DNA from: Actinomadura violacea
GTDB taxonomy: Bacteria; Actinomycetota; Actinomycetes; Streptosporangiales; Streptosporangiaceae
DNA: 64,000 nucleotides
Reading direction: 5' to 3'
Assembly: GCF_017573465.1 (NCBI RefSeq)
Contig: NZ_JAGEPF010000006.1
Location: 248,001-312,000, forward strand
A program made the translations under genes and the position numbers. Positions 26,338-36,068 of the stretch are shown here, piece by piece; within the stretch, counting starts at the first letter, position 1; every line of letters starts with the position of its first letter. The notes under the pieces are model-generated. The model saw nothing but the letters and a program-made list of their open reading frames with translations, was not told the origin of the DNA and did no database searches.

Positions 26338-29300
26338 GTGATTACAGGCCGCAAGACCCTGGTGCTGGCTCGCCCGCGGGCGGCACGCGCCGTCGCCGCG
26401 GTCATGACCGTCGCGGTCGCCGCCGGGTTGCTCTCACCTCCTCCGCCCGTGCTGGCCGCTCCGTCGTCGCAGCGTCCGCCCGCCCTGGAGCATGAGGACC
26501 CGGTCAAGGGCCATGACCTCAAGGTCCGGCCACGCAAGAACTCGACGGTGAAACCGGGCCCGGCCGCCGAAACCGCCTGGCCCAAAGCCGGCACCAGCGA
26601 GGTATCCCTGCCCGCGGGATCCAAGCCCGGGGTGCGAGCCGGCGCACTGCCGGTACGAATCCTTCCCGTCGCCAAGACCACCGCCCGAAGCCCGATACAG
26701 GCTGCCGGGAAGGTGCGGGTCTCGATCCTGGACCAGGCCGCGGCCCGCAAGACGGGCCTGGACGGGGTGGCGTTCACCGTCGCCCGCACCGACCAGCCGA
26801 AAGCGGGCCAGCCACAATCCGGCCAGGTCGGCGTCGAACTGGACTACTCGCAGTTCGCGCAGGCGTTCGGCGGCGCGTACGGGTCCCGGCTGCGGCTCTT
26901 CCAGGTTCCCGCATGTGCGCTCAGCACACCCGACAAGCCCGAGTGCCGCCTGGCGGCACCGGTCAAGACCGTCAACGACGGCACCAAGCAGACCCTTACC
27001 GCCGAAGTGACCGCCGCCCCCGCGACGTCTCAGGCCGGTGCTGCGAACCCGTCCGCCGGTCCGGCCGCTGCGGCAGCGCAGTCCGTGGGGACCGTGCTGG
27101 TGGCGGCGGCCGGCTCCTCGGGTTCGCAGGGGGATTACAAAGCGACGTCGCTGGAGGCGTCGGCGACCTGGCAGGCCGGCGGGAACGGGGGCGACTTCAC
27201 CTGGTCCTACCCGATGCGCGTCCCGCCGGTTCCCGGCGGCCTCACGCCCGAGGTGGCCGTCAGCTACTCATCGGGGAGCGTCGACGGCAAGACTGCCAAC
27301 GCCAACGGGCAGCCGTCCTGGGTCGGTGAGGGCTTCGATCTGTGGCCGGGCTACATCGAGCGACGCTACAAGTCATGTGAGGACGACGGCGCACCCAAGG
27401 ACGAGTGGGGCAACTCCCCTGGTGACCAGTGCTGGGGGTATGACAACGCGACCGTCACCTGGAACGGCAAGGGCGGCGAGCTGATCAAAGCCGGTGACGG
27501 CACCTGGCGGATGAAGAACGACGACGGCACCAAGTTCGAAAGGCTCACCAGCTCCGACACCGCCAACGGCGACAACGACGGGGAGTACTGGAAGGTCACC
27601 ACGACCAACGGCACCCAGTACTTCTTCGGCCTCAACCGCGTCCCCGGCTGGACCTCGGGCAAGCCCGAAACCGACTCCACCTGGACCTCGCCGGTGTTCG
27701 GCGACGACGCCGATGAACCGTGCCACAAGTCGGCGTTCGCCGACTCGTGGTGCCAGCAGGCCTACCGGTGGAACCTGGACTACGTCGTCGACCCGGCCGG
27801 CAATGCCATCGTCTACAACTACGCCAAAGAGACCAACTACTACGGCCGCAACCTCAAAGCGGCCGACGAGACCCCCTACATCCGCGGCGGGTACCTGAAG
27901 ACGATCTCCTACGGGCTCCGCAAGGACGGCCTGTTCGCCAAGGCGCCCGCGCAGGTCAGCTTCGACACCTCCGAGCGCTGCATCCCGAACGCGGACTTCA
28001 ACTGCGACCCGGCCAAGATCGGCGACAAGCCGGACGCCTGGTGGGACGTCCCCTGGGACCTGCACTGCGACTCCGGCCAGGACTGCAAGGACACCCACGG
28101 CACCCTGTCGCCGACGTTCTGGTCCCGTAAACGTCTCACGAGCGTGACCACCCAGGTCCTCAAACCGGACGGGACGGGGTACCGGCCGGTGGACTCCTGG
28201 ACGCTCACCCATAAGTGGGGAGAGGCCGACATTGAACGTGACCTGCTGCTGACCAGCATCCAGCACACCGGCCACGCCGCCGACGGGTCGTTCATCACGC
28301 TGCCGGAGGTCACCTTCGCCAACGTGCAACTGCCCAACCGGGTGGACAAGACCGGCGACGACATCCTGAAATACATCCGCTACCGGGTCGGTGCGATCGA
28401 CGACGAGTCCGGCGGGCAGATCGACATCAGCTACTCCGACCCCGACACCGACTGCTCGCTGTCGGACCTGCCGACACCGGAGACCAACACCAGCCGCTGC
28501 CAGCCGGTCATCTGGCAACCACCCGGCCGGACGGACCCGATCACCGACTGGTTCCACAAATACGTGGTGACCAGCGTGATGAAGTCCGACCGCACCGGCG
28601 GGTCACCGGACATGGTCACCAAATACGACTACCAGGGCGGCGCGGCCTGGCACTTCGACACCGATGACGGGCTGACCAAGGAAAAGAACAAGACCTGGTC
28701 GCAGTGGCGCGGCTACGGCCACGTCAGCACCTTCACCGGCCCCTACAACAACCCCGCCACCCAGACCGACACCTACTACCTGCGCGGGATGGACGGCGAC
28801 CGCAAGAACAAGGACGGCGGCGAAAAGTCGGTCACCGTCTCCGACGGCGAAGGTGGCACCCACACCGACGCCGAGGCGTTCGCCGGGTTCACCCTGAAGA
28901 CCGTCAGCTACGACAAGCCCGGCGGCGCGGTCTACTCCAAGACCGTCAACACCCCCTGGAAGGCGCAGACCGCGTCGCGGACCCGATCGTGGGGCACCAC
29001 CACCGCCAACGCCACCGCCCTCGACTCCACCCAGACCTGGACGGCCAAGGACGGCGGCGGCTGGACCCAGACCAAGACCGACAACACCTACACCGCCTCG
29101 GGCCCCGGCGTCGGCCGCATCACCACCGTTGACGACCTCGGCGATGTCGCGACCGCCAGCGACGACAAATGCACCCGCACCAGCTACGCCGACAACACCG
29201 GCGCCTGGATGCTGAACTACCCCTCCCGCGTCGAAACCGTCGCCGTCAACTGCGCGACCACACCCGACCGCTCCAAGCAACTGGTCGCCGACACCCGCAC

Positions 29301-32300
29301 CTACTACGACAACGGCGGCTTCGGCGACGGACCCACCACCGGCGACGTCACCAAGATCGACACGGTCGCGTCCCACAACGGCACCACCGCCACCTACGTG
29401 ACCCAGTCCCAGACCCGCTACGACACCTACGGGCGCCCGACCCAGGCCACCGATGCCGCCGGCCACGTCGCCACCACCACCTACACCGACACTCAGGGCC
29501 TGACCACCCAGGTCACCACCACCGGCCCACCCGCCAAACCCGGCGACGCCTCCACGTCGCTGACCACCACCCAGCAGATCGACCCCGCATGGGGGCTCCC
29601 GGTCACCGAGCTGGACGTCTCCAACGGCAACCTGCGCACCGACCTGACCTACGATCCGCTCGGGCGGCTGCTGAAGGTGTGGCTGCCCGACCGGCCCAAG
29701 GCCACCGCCGTACCCACCTACGAATACTCCTACCGGGTCACCGACGGAAAGATCGTCGCGGTCACCACCCAAACCCTCGACGCCGCGGGCCATCAGAAAC
29801 TCGCCCAGATCGAACTGCTCGACGGGCTCCTGCGCACCCGGCAGACCCAGACCCCGGGCCCTGGCGGCCGGCTGGTCTCCGACATCTTCTACGACGACCG
29901 CGGCCAGGTCGCCACCACCTACGCCACCTACGCCGCTACAGGTGCCCCCGAAGCCACCCTGTTCGGCGTCGACGTCCCCGGCAAGATCGAAACCCAGTCC
30001 CACACCCAATACGACGGGCTGGGCCGCAAGACCGTCGAAAGCGTGAGCACCGAGAACGGGGACCAGCCCGACAGCGAACTGTTCCGCACCACCTACGCCT
30101 ACGGCGGCGCCAACCGCACCTCCGTCACCCCGCTCAGCGGCGGCACCCCCACCGCGCAGATCACCGACGCCCGCGGCCAGATCATCGAGAAGCGGCAGTA
30201 CAAGGCCTCCACCCCCACCGGCGACTACGACGCCACCAAGTACACCTACACCCCCGCCGGCGAGATCGCCTCGGTCACCGACCCGTCAGGGAACACCTTC
30301 ACCACCACCTACGACCTGCGCGGCCGCAAGACCCACACCACCGACCCCGACAAGGGCGCCACCAGCTACACCTACAACGACCTGAACCAGGTCACCTCCA
30401 CCACCGACGCCCGCGGCAAGAAGATCTTCATCGACTACGACGGGCAAGGCCGCAAGACCGCCACCCACGACGGAGCGGCCGACGGCCCGATCCTGGCCTC
30501 CTGGACCTACGACACCGGCACCCGCGGCAAGGGCAAACTCGCCTCGGCCACCCGCCACACCACCGACGGCAACTACGTCACCAGCCTCCCCAAATACGAC
30601 ACCCTCGGCCGCCCCCAAGGCACCCTCCTCACCATCCCCGACTCTCAAGGACCCCTCAAGGGCAAATACGCCTTTACCACCGACTACAACGCCGACGGAA
30701 CCGTCAAGAGCCAAGGCATGCCCGCAGCCGGAGGGCTCCCCAGCGAGGGCATCCTCTACACCTACGACGCCTGGCAGCGCCCCACCGGAGTGACCGGCAA
30801 CGCCACCTACATCAACACCGCCCAGTACACCGCCACCGGAAAACTCACCGTCCTGGAATACGGATCCGACCCCGCCAAACAAGCCTGGCAGAGATTCGGC
30901 TACGAGCACGGCACCCAACGCCTGAACAACGTCCGCACCAACCGCGCAGGCAGTAGCGGCGCCGATCACAACGCCACCTACCACTTCACCGACGCCGGCA
31001 CCATCACCTCCATCAGCGACACCACACCAGACGGCGTCGACAACCAATGCTTCACCTACGACCACCTGCAACGCCTTACCCAAGCCTGGACCCAAGGCAG
31101 CAGCGACTCCTGCGCGAGCGCCCCGGCCGCATCGATGATCGGCGGACCCGCACCGTACTGGCAGACCTTCACCTACGACGCCGCCGGCAACCGCAAGACC
31201 GAGACCCTGCACGGCGTCGGCGGCAAGACCGACACCACCCGCACCTACACCTACGCCGACCCCGGCCACGGCAACCGCCTCAACACGGTCGTCCAGACCG
31301 GCGGCGAAGGCGACCGCACCGACACCTACCAATACGACGCCACCGGCAACACCACCACCCGCGCCATCGGCTACAGCCCCACCAACCCCGGCCAAACCCT
31401 GGACTGGGACACCGAAGGTGAACTCACCAAGGTCACCGAGAACGGCACCACCACCAGCTACATCCACGACGCCGACGGCAAAACTCTCATCCGCAAGGAC
31501 GCCACCGGATCAACCCTGTACCTGCCCGACGGCACCGAGCTGCGCGCCCTGACCGGCGCCGCCACCGCCACCGGCACCCGTTACTACAGCTTCGCCGGCC
31601 AGACCGTCGCGATGCGGACCTCCGACGGCACCGTCACCTACCTCACCGCCGATGCTCAGGGCACCGCCCAGGTCGCCATCAACGCAGCCACCCTGCAAAC
31701 GACCGTTCGCCGCTTCGACCCCTTCGGTAACGTTCGCGGCCTCGACGACGACGCCACCTGGCCTAACGACAAGGGCTTCGTCGGCGGCACCCAAGAACCC
31801 ATCGGCCTCACCACCCTCGGCGCCCGCCAATACGATCCGCAAACCGGCCGCTTCATCTCCGTCGACCCCCTCATGGACCAGGCCGACCCCCAGCAGATGA
31901 ACGGCTACACCTACGCCAACAACAGCCCCGTCACCAACGCCGACCCCGACGGCAACATGTGCCGCAGACTCCCCGACGGAATGGAATGCTGGAACGGCGA
32001 CGGCGGTGACCGCCGCCCCAACAACGGAGGCGGCTACGACGTCCACCGCCCCGGCCACCCCGTCAGACACTCGGGCGACACCAACGAACCGATGGCACCG
32101 CGCTACCCTGCCCGGTTCCCCCGAGAAGACCTCGGGACCACCAAGCAGAAGCGCACCATCTATCGCCAGATCCTCCAAGACATGTTGCGGTACGCGCACG
32201 ACAAACCAGAAACAGCGCGAGAGACACTGCAAGCCCAACTGGCTTTCTGCTCCGAATTCGAAGATGACTCCCTATGCCACGTAAATAAGGGTCTGTCGCT

Positions 32301-33351
32301 CCACGACGAACTAGACATCCTAGGAGCGGCAGGCGTCGACCAGGCCGACGCCGTCAATGCCTTGTACTACCTCGCCGAAGGAAACTGGAAGAACGCACTC
32401 CTTTCCGGAATTGCCATCGTCCCCTGGCTCGGTACGCTAGCCACCAGCAAGCGAATCGCGAAGGCAGCCAAAGCAGGAGCAAAAATTGGCTGCAATAGCT
32501 TCGTTCCTGGCACGCCTGTCCTCTTGGCGGACGGTACGAGCAAACCCATCGAAGACATCAAGGTCGGCGACAAGGTCCTGGCCACCGACCCCGAAACAGG
32601 GAAGACCACAGCTGAGCCAGTCCTGGCCACCATCACCGGACACGGAGACAAGAACCTCGTACAGATCACCATCGACACAGGTGCGCCACAGCCCTCCTGG
32701 ACAAGCAAGAAGCAACCCAAAGACAGCGGCTCCCTAATCCGCACCAACACCGGGCAGAATCGGGGCGTGGTCGTCGCCACTGACCACCACCCCTTCTGGG
32801 TCGCTGGCGACATCAACAAGTGGATCGACGCCACCGACCTCAAGCCTGGCATGTGGCTCCGAACCAGCGCTGGCACCTACGCCCAGGTCACGGCCACCAA
32901 ACACTGGACCGCCCACCACCAACGGGCCCACAACCTCACCATCGCCAAGCTGCACACGTACTATGTAGAAGCGCGCAACACGCCGGTCCTGGTCCACAAC
33001 AGCGGACGGTGTGATCACATTGCACTCGGCCTAAGTGAGAAGGTTCCGGGTTTCAGCCAGCAAGTCGGTGCGAGGCATCTGATGGGATCAGAAAGTTGGA
33101 TGACGGAATTGCAAACTGCTGCATATTTTGAACCTAATACCAGGTTCAGTGTCAGCCTCGACGGTGCCGAAGGTCTCGATACGGCCATCGAGCGAGGAGA
33201 GCTATACGCGGACGGCAATTTCAGAATTCGCAAAGGCGGTCGAGAGCCCAGTCCATTCGATTGGGAAATGTATACCTTGCGTGAGAGTGGGGCGATGGCT
33301 AGAACTACCTTCTACAAGAATGGAAAAGTCGTTCCCAACCCATTCAGTTAA
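26338..33351 (+). CDS. RHS/YD-repeat polymorphic toxin with Hint domain
   Basis: 2337 residues from the GTG at 26338, chosen for GGAGGAAAG before it. Signal sequence (AAVMTVAVAAGLLSPPPPVLAA), SpvB/TcaC-like start (DFTWSYPMRVPPVPGGLTP), many YD repeats (about 900-1800) and the RHS core end GRFISVDPLMDQADPQQ (about 1840). A Hint domain follows (about 2050-2221): first Cys in GCNSFVPGTPVLLADG, TDHHPFWVA, TYYVEARNTPVLVHN. The last ~115 residues are the toxin tip: DHIALGLSEKVPGF...WEMYTLRESGAMARTTF...VVPNPF, resembling polymorphic toxin type 27 (Ntox27) from memory. GC content drops from about 32.1 kb, as for exchanged tips. Secreted contact or released toxin; target unknown. Confidence 0.9.
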   Translation: MITGRKTLVLARPRAARAVAAVMTVAVAAGLLSPPPPVLAAPSSQRPPALEHEDPVKGHDLKVRPRKNSTVKPGPAAETAWPKAGTSEVSLPAGSKPGVRAGALPVRILPVAKTTARSPIQAAGKVRVSILDQAAARKTGLDGVAFTVARTDQPKAGQPQSGQVGVELDYSQFAQAFGGAYGSRLRLFQVPACALSTPDKPECRLAAPVKTVNDGTKQTLTAEVTAAPATSQAGAANPSAGPAAAAAQSVGTVLVAAAGSSGSQGDYKATSLEASATWQAGGNGGDFTWSYPMRVPPVPGGLTPEVAVSYSSGSVDGKTANANGQPSWVGEGFDLWPGYIERRYKSCEDDGAPKDEWGNSPGDQCWGYDNATVTWNGKGGELIKAGDGTWRMKNDDGTKFERLTSSDTANGDNDGEYWKVTTTNGTQYFFGLNRVPGWTSGKPETDSTWTSPVFGDDADEPCHKSAFADSWCQQAYRWNLDYVVDPAGNAIVYNYAKETNYYGRNLKAADETPYIRGGYLKTISYGLRKDGLFAKAPAQVSFDTSERCIPNADFNCDPAKIGDKPDAWWDVPWDLHCDSGQDCKDTHGTLSPTFWSRKRLTSVTTQVLKPDGTGYRPVDSWTLTHKWGEADIERDLLLTSIQHTGHAADGSFITLPEVTFANVQLPNRVDKTGDDILKYIRYRVGAIDDESGGQIDISYSDPDTDCSLSDLPTPETNTSRCQPVIWQPPGRTDPITDWFHKYVVTSVMKSDRTGGSPDMVTKYDYQGGAAWHFDTDDGLTKEKNKTWSQWRGYGHVSTFTGPYNNPATQTDTYYLRGMDGDRKNKDGGEKSVTVSDGEGGTHTDAEAFAGFTLKTVSYDKPGGAVYSKTVNTPWKAQTASRTRSWGTTTANATALDSTQTWTAKDGGGWTQTKTDNTYTASGPGVGRITTVDDLGDVATASDDKCTRTSYADNTGAWMLNYPSRVETVAVNCATTPDRSKQLVADTRTYYDNGGFGDGPTTGDVTKIDTVASHNGTTATYVTQSQTRYDTYGRPTQATDAAGHVATTTYTDTQGLTTQVTTTGPPAKPGDASTSLTTTQQIDPAWGLPVTELDVSNGNLRTDLTYDPLGRLLKVWLPDRPKATAVPTYEYSYRVTDGKIVAVTTQTLDAAGHQKLAQIELLDGLLRTRQTQTPGPGGRLVSDIFYDDRGQVATTYATYAATGAPEATLFGVDVPGKIETQSHTQYDGLGRKTVESVSTENGDQPDSELFRTTYAYGGANRTSVTPLSGGTPTAQITDARGQIIEKRQYKASTPTGDYDATKYTYTPAGEIASVTDPSGNTFTTTYDLRGRKTHTTDPDKGATSYTYNDLNQVTSTTDARGKKIFIDYDGQGRKTATHDGAADGPILASWTYDTGTRGKGKLASATRHTTDGNYVTSLPKYDTLGRPQGTLLTIPDSQGPLKGKYAFTTDYNADGTVKSQGMPAAGGLPSEGILYTYDAWQRPTGVTGNATYINTAQYTATGKLTVLEYGSDPAKQAWQRFGYEHGTQRLNNVRTNRAGSSGADHNATYHFTDAGTITSISDTTPDGVDNQCFTYDHLQRLTQAWTQGSSDSCASAPAASMIGGPAPYWQTFTYDAAGNRKTETLHGVGGKTDTTRTYTYADPGHGNRLNTVVQTGGEGDRTDTYQYDATGNTTTRAIGYSPTNPGQTLDWDTEGELTKVTENGTTTSYIHDADGKTLIRKDATGSTLYLPDGTELRALTGAATATGTRYYSFAGQTVAMRTSDGTVTYLTADAQGTAQVAINAATLQTTVRRFDPFGNVRGLDDDATWPNDKGFVGGTQEPIGLTTLGARQYDPQTGRFISVDPLMDQADPQQMNGYTYANNSPVTNADPDGNMCRRLPDGMECWNGDGGDRRPNNGGGYDVHRPGHPVRHSGDTNEPMAPRYPARFPREDLGTTKQKRTIYRQILQDMLRYAHDKPETARETLQAQLAFCSEFEDDSLCHVNKGLSLHDELDILGAAGVDQADAVNALYYLAEGNWKNALLSGIAIVPWLGTLATSKRIAKAAKAGAKIGCNSFVPGTPVLLADGTSKPIEDIKVGDKVLATDPETGKTTAEPVLATITGHGDKNLVQITIDTGAPQPSWTSKKQPKDSGSLIRTNTGQNRGVVVATDHHPFWVAGDINKWIDATDLKPGMWLRTSAGTYAQVTATKHWTAHHQRAHNLTIAKLHTYYVEARNTPVLVHNSGRCDHIALGLSEKVPGFSQQVGARHLMGSESWMTELQTAAYFEPNTRFSVSLDGAEGLDTAIERGELYADGNFRIRKGGREPSPFDWEMYTLRESGAMARTTFYKNGKVVPNPFS

Positions 33352-33366
33352 CGAAAGGCTATCTCG

Positions 33367-33813
33367 ATGCGACGAATTCCGCCTCGACCAACGGTGGATA
33401 ATTGGGAGCTGCCGCTGGTTCTTGATAGGCAATTCTATGTCGACTCGCTCGTGAGTACTCACAAGCAACTGCTGCTGAAGAGCCCAATGGGCGATGAATA
33501 TGGAGATCGTGTAGACGTCCTGTTTAAGGGGGTGCGCGCAGTTAAGCTCGCATTTGACCTGCCGACGCTTAAGGTGCGCCTCCCGACAGACCGCGAACTT
33601 GCCGGGGTCATCGCTGAATGCGGCGAAGAAACCATTGGGGGTGGGCGGCCGGCAATGCAGGCATATGTCATCTCAGGGGGTCGCGCAGACGGATATGTGG
33701 TGGCGGTAACGGCATTCTTGGTTAAGAATCAAGAGCACGGCGCCAATACTAGCCAACTGCTATGGGACGTTTACAGAACTCCTCCTCCATCAACGATATA
33801 CCGGCTGGTGTGA
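33367..33813 (+). CDS. Candidate immunity protein to the RHS toxin
   Basis: 148 residues, ATG with GAAAGG upstream, 15 bases after the toxin stop. Lower GC than neighbours, matching the toxin tip. Alpha/beta pattern (VRAVKLAFDLPTLKVRLPTDRELAGVIAE, MQAYVISGGRADGYVVAVTAFLVKN); no family recognised. The position directly downstream of a polymorphic toxin is the main argument. A weak hairpin GCCCT-AAAG-AGGGC follows the stop. Confidence 0.72.
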   Translation: MRRIPPRPTVDNWELPLVLDRQFYVDSLVSTHKQLLLKSPMGDEYGDRVDVLFKGVRAVKLAFDLPTLKVRLPTDRELAGVIAECGEETIGGGRPAMQAYVISGGRADGYVVAVTAFLVKNQEHGANTSQLLWDVYRTPPPSTIYRLV

Positions 33814-33839
33814 GGCCCTAAAGAGGGCTCTCTAATGTG

Positions 33840-33976
33840 AGGGCGAGAGCGGATGATCAGGGCCGGTCGGGACGAGTGGGTGCCGGTGTTCACCGGCCTG
33901 TCGGTGTGGCAGTTCCGCCGCCTGGTGCGGATCGCTGCAGGTCGGAGCGGTGAGCAGACCGGCACCGGACCGGGGA
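33840..33976 (+). pseudogene. Transposase 5' relic (IS5-like group)
   Basis: Reads IRAGRDEWVPVFTGLSVWQFRRLVRI then loses similarity. This matches from memory the start of actinobacterial IS5-type transposases (VFTGL...F..LV). Its right edge is the point where the DUF4062-like gene on the other strand is cut. Confidence 0.5.
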
Positions 33977-34169
33977 TGGCCTGCGGCCGTTCGCCGAACT
34001 CAGCGACGGCGTGCTCAGTCCAGGACACAGGAAGCACGGTGAGGCCAACATGGCGGCCAAGGTTGAGGTCCCACTGGCTGATCGTCTTTCGGGTGATCGC
34101 CATGTCCTCGATGGGTACGTCCCCGGGTGCCGAGATGAGTAAGTGGAGCGCCAGGGTGGGATAGGCCAT
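33977..34169 (-). pseudogene. DUF4062-like gene, 3'-truncated
   Basis: Starts at the ATG at 34169: MAYPTLALHLLISAPGDV then AITRKTISQWDLNLGR and VLPVSWTEHAVAEFGERPQAI. This is the N-terminal ~60 residues of a DUF4062-type domain (L[IV]SSPGDV...R), a TIR/SEFIR-related fold found in STAND and defence proteins. After GERPQAI the sequence changes to the transposase relic, so the rest is deleted. Third gene of a leftward operon with the HEIGH peptidase. Confidence 0.6.
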
Positions 34170-34252
34170 TGAGTCAGGATCCCTCTGGTTGTCGATGATG
34201 AGCGCCGAGGCCGGGGCAGTGCCCGTCGGTCGCTGCGCTGTAGGGAGAGAGG

Positions 34253-35374
34253 TCAGTCGCTGCCGATGAGACGCAGCACTGGGCGCTCGTCGGCCTCGCC
34301 CAGCAGGTTGCGCACCTGCGCGGCGCTGATCTTCAGGGCCTCGGCGAGCACGGGCACCGGCGCGCCATGGTCGCCAGCGAGCTCCGCGGCTTTCCTCAGC
34401 AGCGTCGGCATCTCGCCCGGGTAGGCGCTGGTCGGGTCCGCCTTGGCGTCGTAGACCGTCAACAGACGCTGGTAGGCCCGGCGCGCCGAGGACTCGGTGG
34501 TGCGACCGCGCTCGACCATTCGGCGGACCAGGGACGTTGGTGAGACGCCCCACGTGCGGCCGAGCCGGTCCAGTGCCGCCAGGTCGAGCCGCTGCGGGAG
34601 GGCTGCGTCCATGGACGCAGCAGGGGTGAGGAAAGCCGCGGCGAACTCGTCGGCCTCCTTCTCGATAGCCGCGCTGTGCTCGCCGGAGTCGGCGTGCAGC
34701 AGCACGTGCCCGATCTCGTGCGCGATCGAGAACCGGTGCTTGAACACGTTCTCGGTCCGCCGCGGCGTCGTGATGATGATCGGACGGTCGACGATGATGA
34801 CGGAGAAGGCATCGACGGCGTCGATCTCGCCGAGAGGACGCACTGCCAACACGATGCCGTGGGACTCGGCTGTGGTGGCAAGGTGTTTGACCGGGCCGTC
34901 GGGCAGGTCCCAGTGCCGGCGCAGGAGGGCAGCGGCCTCGGCGGGTGAGCTGCCGGGGCGGATCTCTGGGAGGTCGGTCTCGGGGAGCCTGACGTGTCGC
35001 TCGAGTGCGAACGTCAGCTCCCACACCAGCGTCGCCGTGGCCAGCGCCTTCTGACGATCACTCACGCGGGCCGACCGCAGGCTCCGGAAGTGCGCGTTCA
35101 GGGTGTCGATGCGCGCCAGCGGCCGTCCGACGCTGAAGAAGCCCGGCTGGACGTCCAGCGCCTTTGCCAAGCGCTCGAGTACGTCGGGGCGGGGCGAATT
35201 GATGCCAGCCTCGTACTGGCCGATCGCGGCAGCGGACACGCCCACTTCGGTGGCCAAGTCGGATTTGGTCACCGAGCGGCGGACGCGGGCCTGCGTCAGC
35301 CTCGCCGGCTCGAAGCGGCCGTGCCTCTGCCCGGAGCCGGAGATGTCGAACAGGCCCGGGGTGTCATCGCGCAT
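34253..35374 (-). CDS. XRE regulator fused to ImmA/IrrE (HEIGH) peptidase
   Basis: 373 residues from the ATG at 35374. XRE helix-turn-helix about 25-80 (RLTQARVRRSVTKSDLATEVGVSAAAIGQYEAGINSP split by the turn) and a zincin domain with the HEIGH active site at about 219-223 (FSIAHEIGHVLLH) and downstream EADEFAAAFL. COG2856 proteins cleave repressors and control mobile elements, stress responses or toxin-antitoxin systems. Its start overlaps the 3' end of the upstream gene by 11 bases, and the DUF4062-like relic follows after 83 bases. Confidence 0.88.
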   Translation of the reverse strand: MRDDTPGLFDISGSGQRHGRFEPARLTQARVRRSVTKSDLATEVGVSAAAIGQYEAGINSPRPDVLERLAKALDVQPGFFSVGRPLARIDTLNAHFRSLRSARVSDRQKALATATLVWELTFALERHVRLPETDLPEIRPGSSPAEAAALLRRHWDLPDGPVKHLATTAESHGIVLAVRPLGEIDAVDAFSVIIVDRPIIITTPRRTENVFKHRFSIAHEIGHVLLHADSGEHSAAIEKEADEFAAAFLTPAASMDAALPQRLDLAALDRLGRTWGVSPTSLVRRMVERGRTTESSARRAYQRLLTVYDAKADPTSAYPGEMPTLLRKAAELAGDHGAPVPVLAEALKISAAQVRNLLGEADERPVLRLIGSD

Positions 35375-36068
35375 CCGGATCCGTGCCCTCCTGCTTCCGC
35401 GGCTCGATGGCGGGCGGAACCGGGGTGCCGCTGTCGAACGACTCGCCGTCCGAGCTCGTGTCGGCCGTGACAAGTTCCGGCTCCCAGATGGCCTCGTGCC
35501 CGGTCAGCTTGACCTTGCCCTCGTCGTCAAGATCGGCGACCGCCCACTCGATCGACTGCAACTGCCGCGGCGAGGAGTGGACCATGACGAGCACGACGGG
35601 CATCGAATCGCCGACCGCCCTCACCAGGCGCTCGACCGTCACCTTCTCGGCCTCGCCCGAGGCCTCGTCGTCCGGCTCGGGCTCGTTCCCAAAACCCGGC
35701 TCGAACAGCATCGGGTCGGGTGGCCGGGCAGAAAAGCCGTTCTTCCGTGTGGGGCTCGACGCGAACCGGCTCACCGCGTCGGGAGTGCCCGGCACCCGCC
35801 AGACGTAGATCAGACTGTCGTTGACGACGGGGAGTTCATAACCCGCCGGTGCCAGCTTGTGCGACTGGTAACCCCGGTCGGCCAGGGCCTCCAGTGCGTC
35901 GTCGAGGAGATCGCGCCACTGGCTGCCGAATCCCATCGAGTAGCGCGATCCCTTGGCCAAGTGCGCCTCGGCCTCCCGGCCGTGTCTGGACCGGATGACC
36001 TCGACGAGCAGGTCGCGGACACCGGGAGCATGGGAGCCGAGAGCTTCGGCGGGCGAGAGTGAAACCAT
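35364..36068 (-). CDS. Hypothetical partner of the HEIGH peptidase
   Basis: 234 residues, ATG at 36068 with AGGAGG seven bases upstream. First half helical (VRDLLVEVIRSRHGREAEAHLA, WRDLLDDALEALADRGYQ) and a beta-rich segment (AGYELPVVNDSLIYVWRVPG); acidic C-terminus. No family recognised. First gene of the operon, overlapping the peptidase gene by 11 bases; candidate antitoxin or repressor substrate of the peptidase (inference). Confidence 0.7.
   Translation of the reverse strand: MVSLSPAEALGSHAPGVRDLLVEVIRSRHGREAEAHLAKGSRYSMGFGSQWRDLLDDALEALADRGYQSHKLAPAGYELPVVNDSLIYVWRVPGTPDAVSRFASSPTRKNGFSARPPDPMLFEPGFGNEPEPDDEASGEAEKVTVERLVRAVGDSMPVVLVMVHSSPRQLQSIEWAVADLDDEGKVKLTGHEAIWEPELVTADTSSDGESFDSGTPVPPAIEPRKQEGTDPDAR

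Noticed and set aside
28603..31467. Two long minus-strand frames (468 and 393 codons) inside the RHS gene
   Set aside because: Gly/Val-rich shadows of the YD-repeat region.
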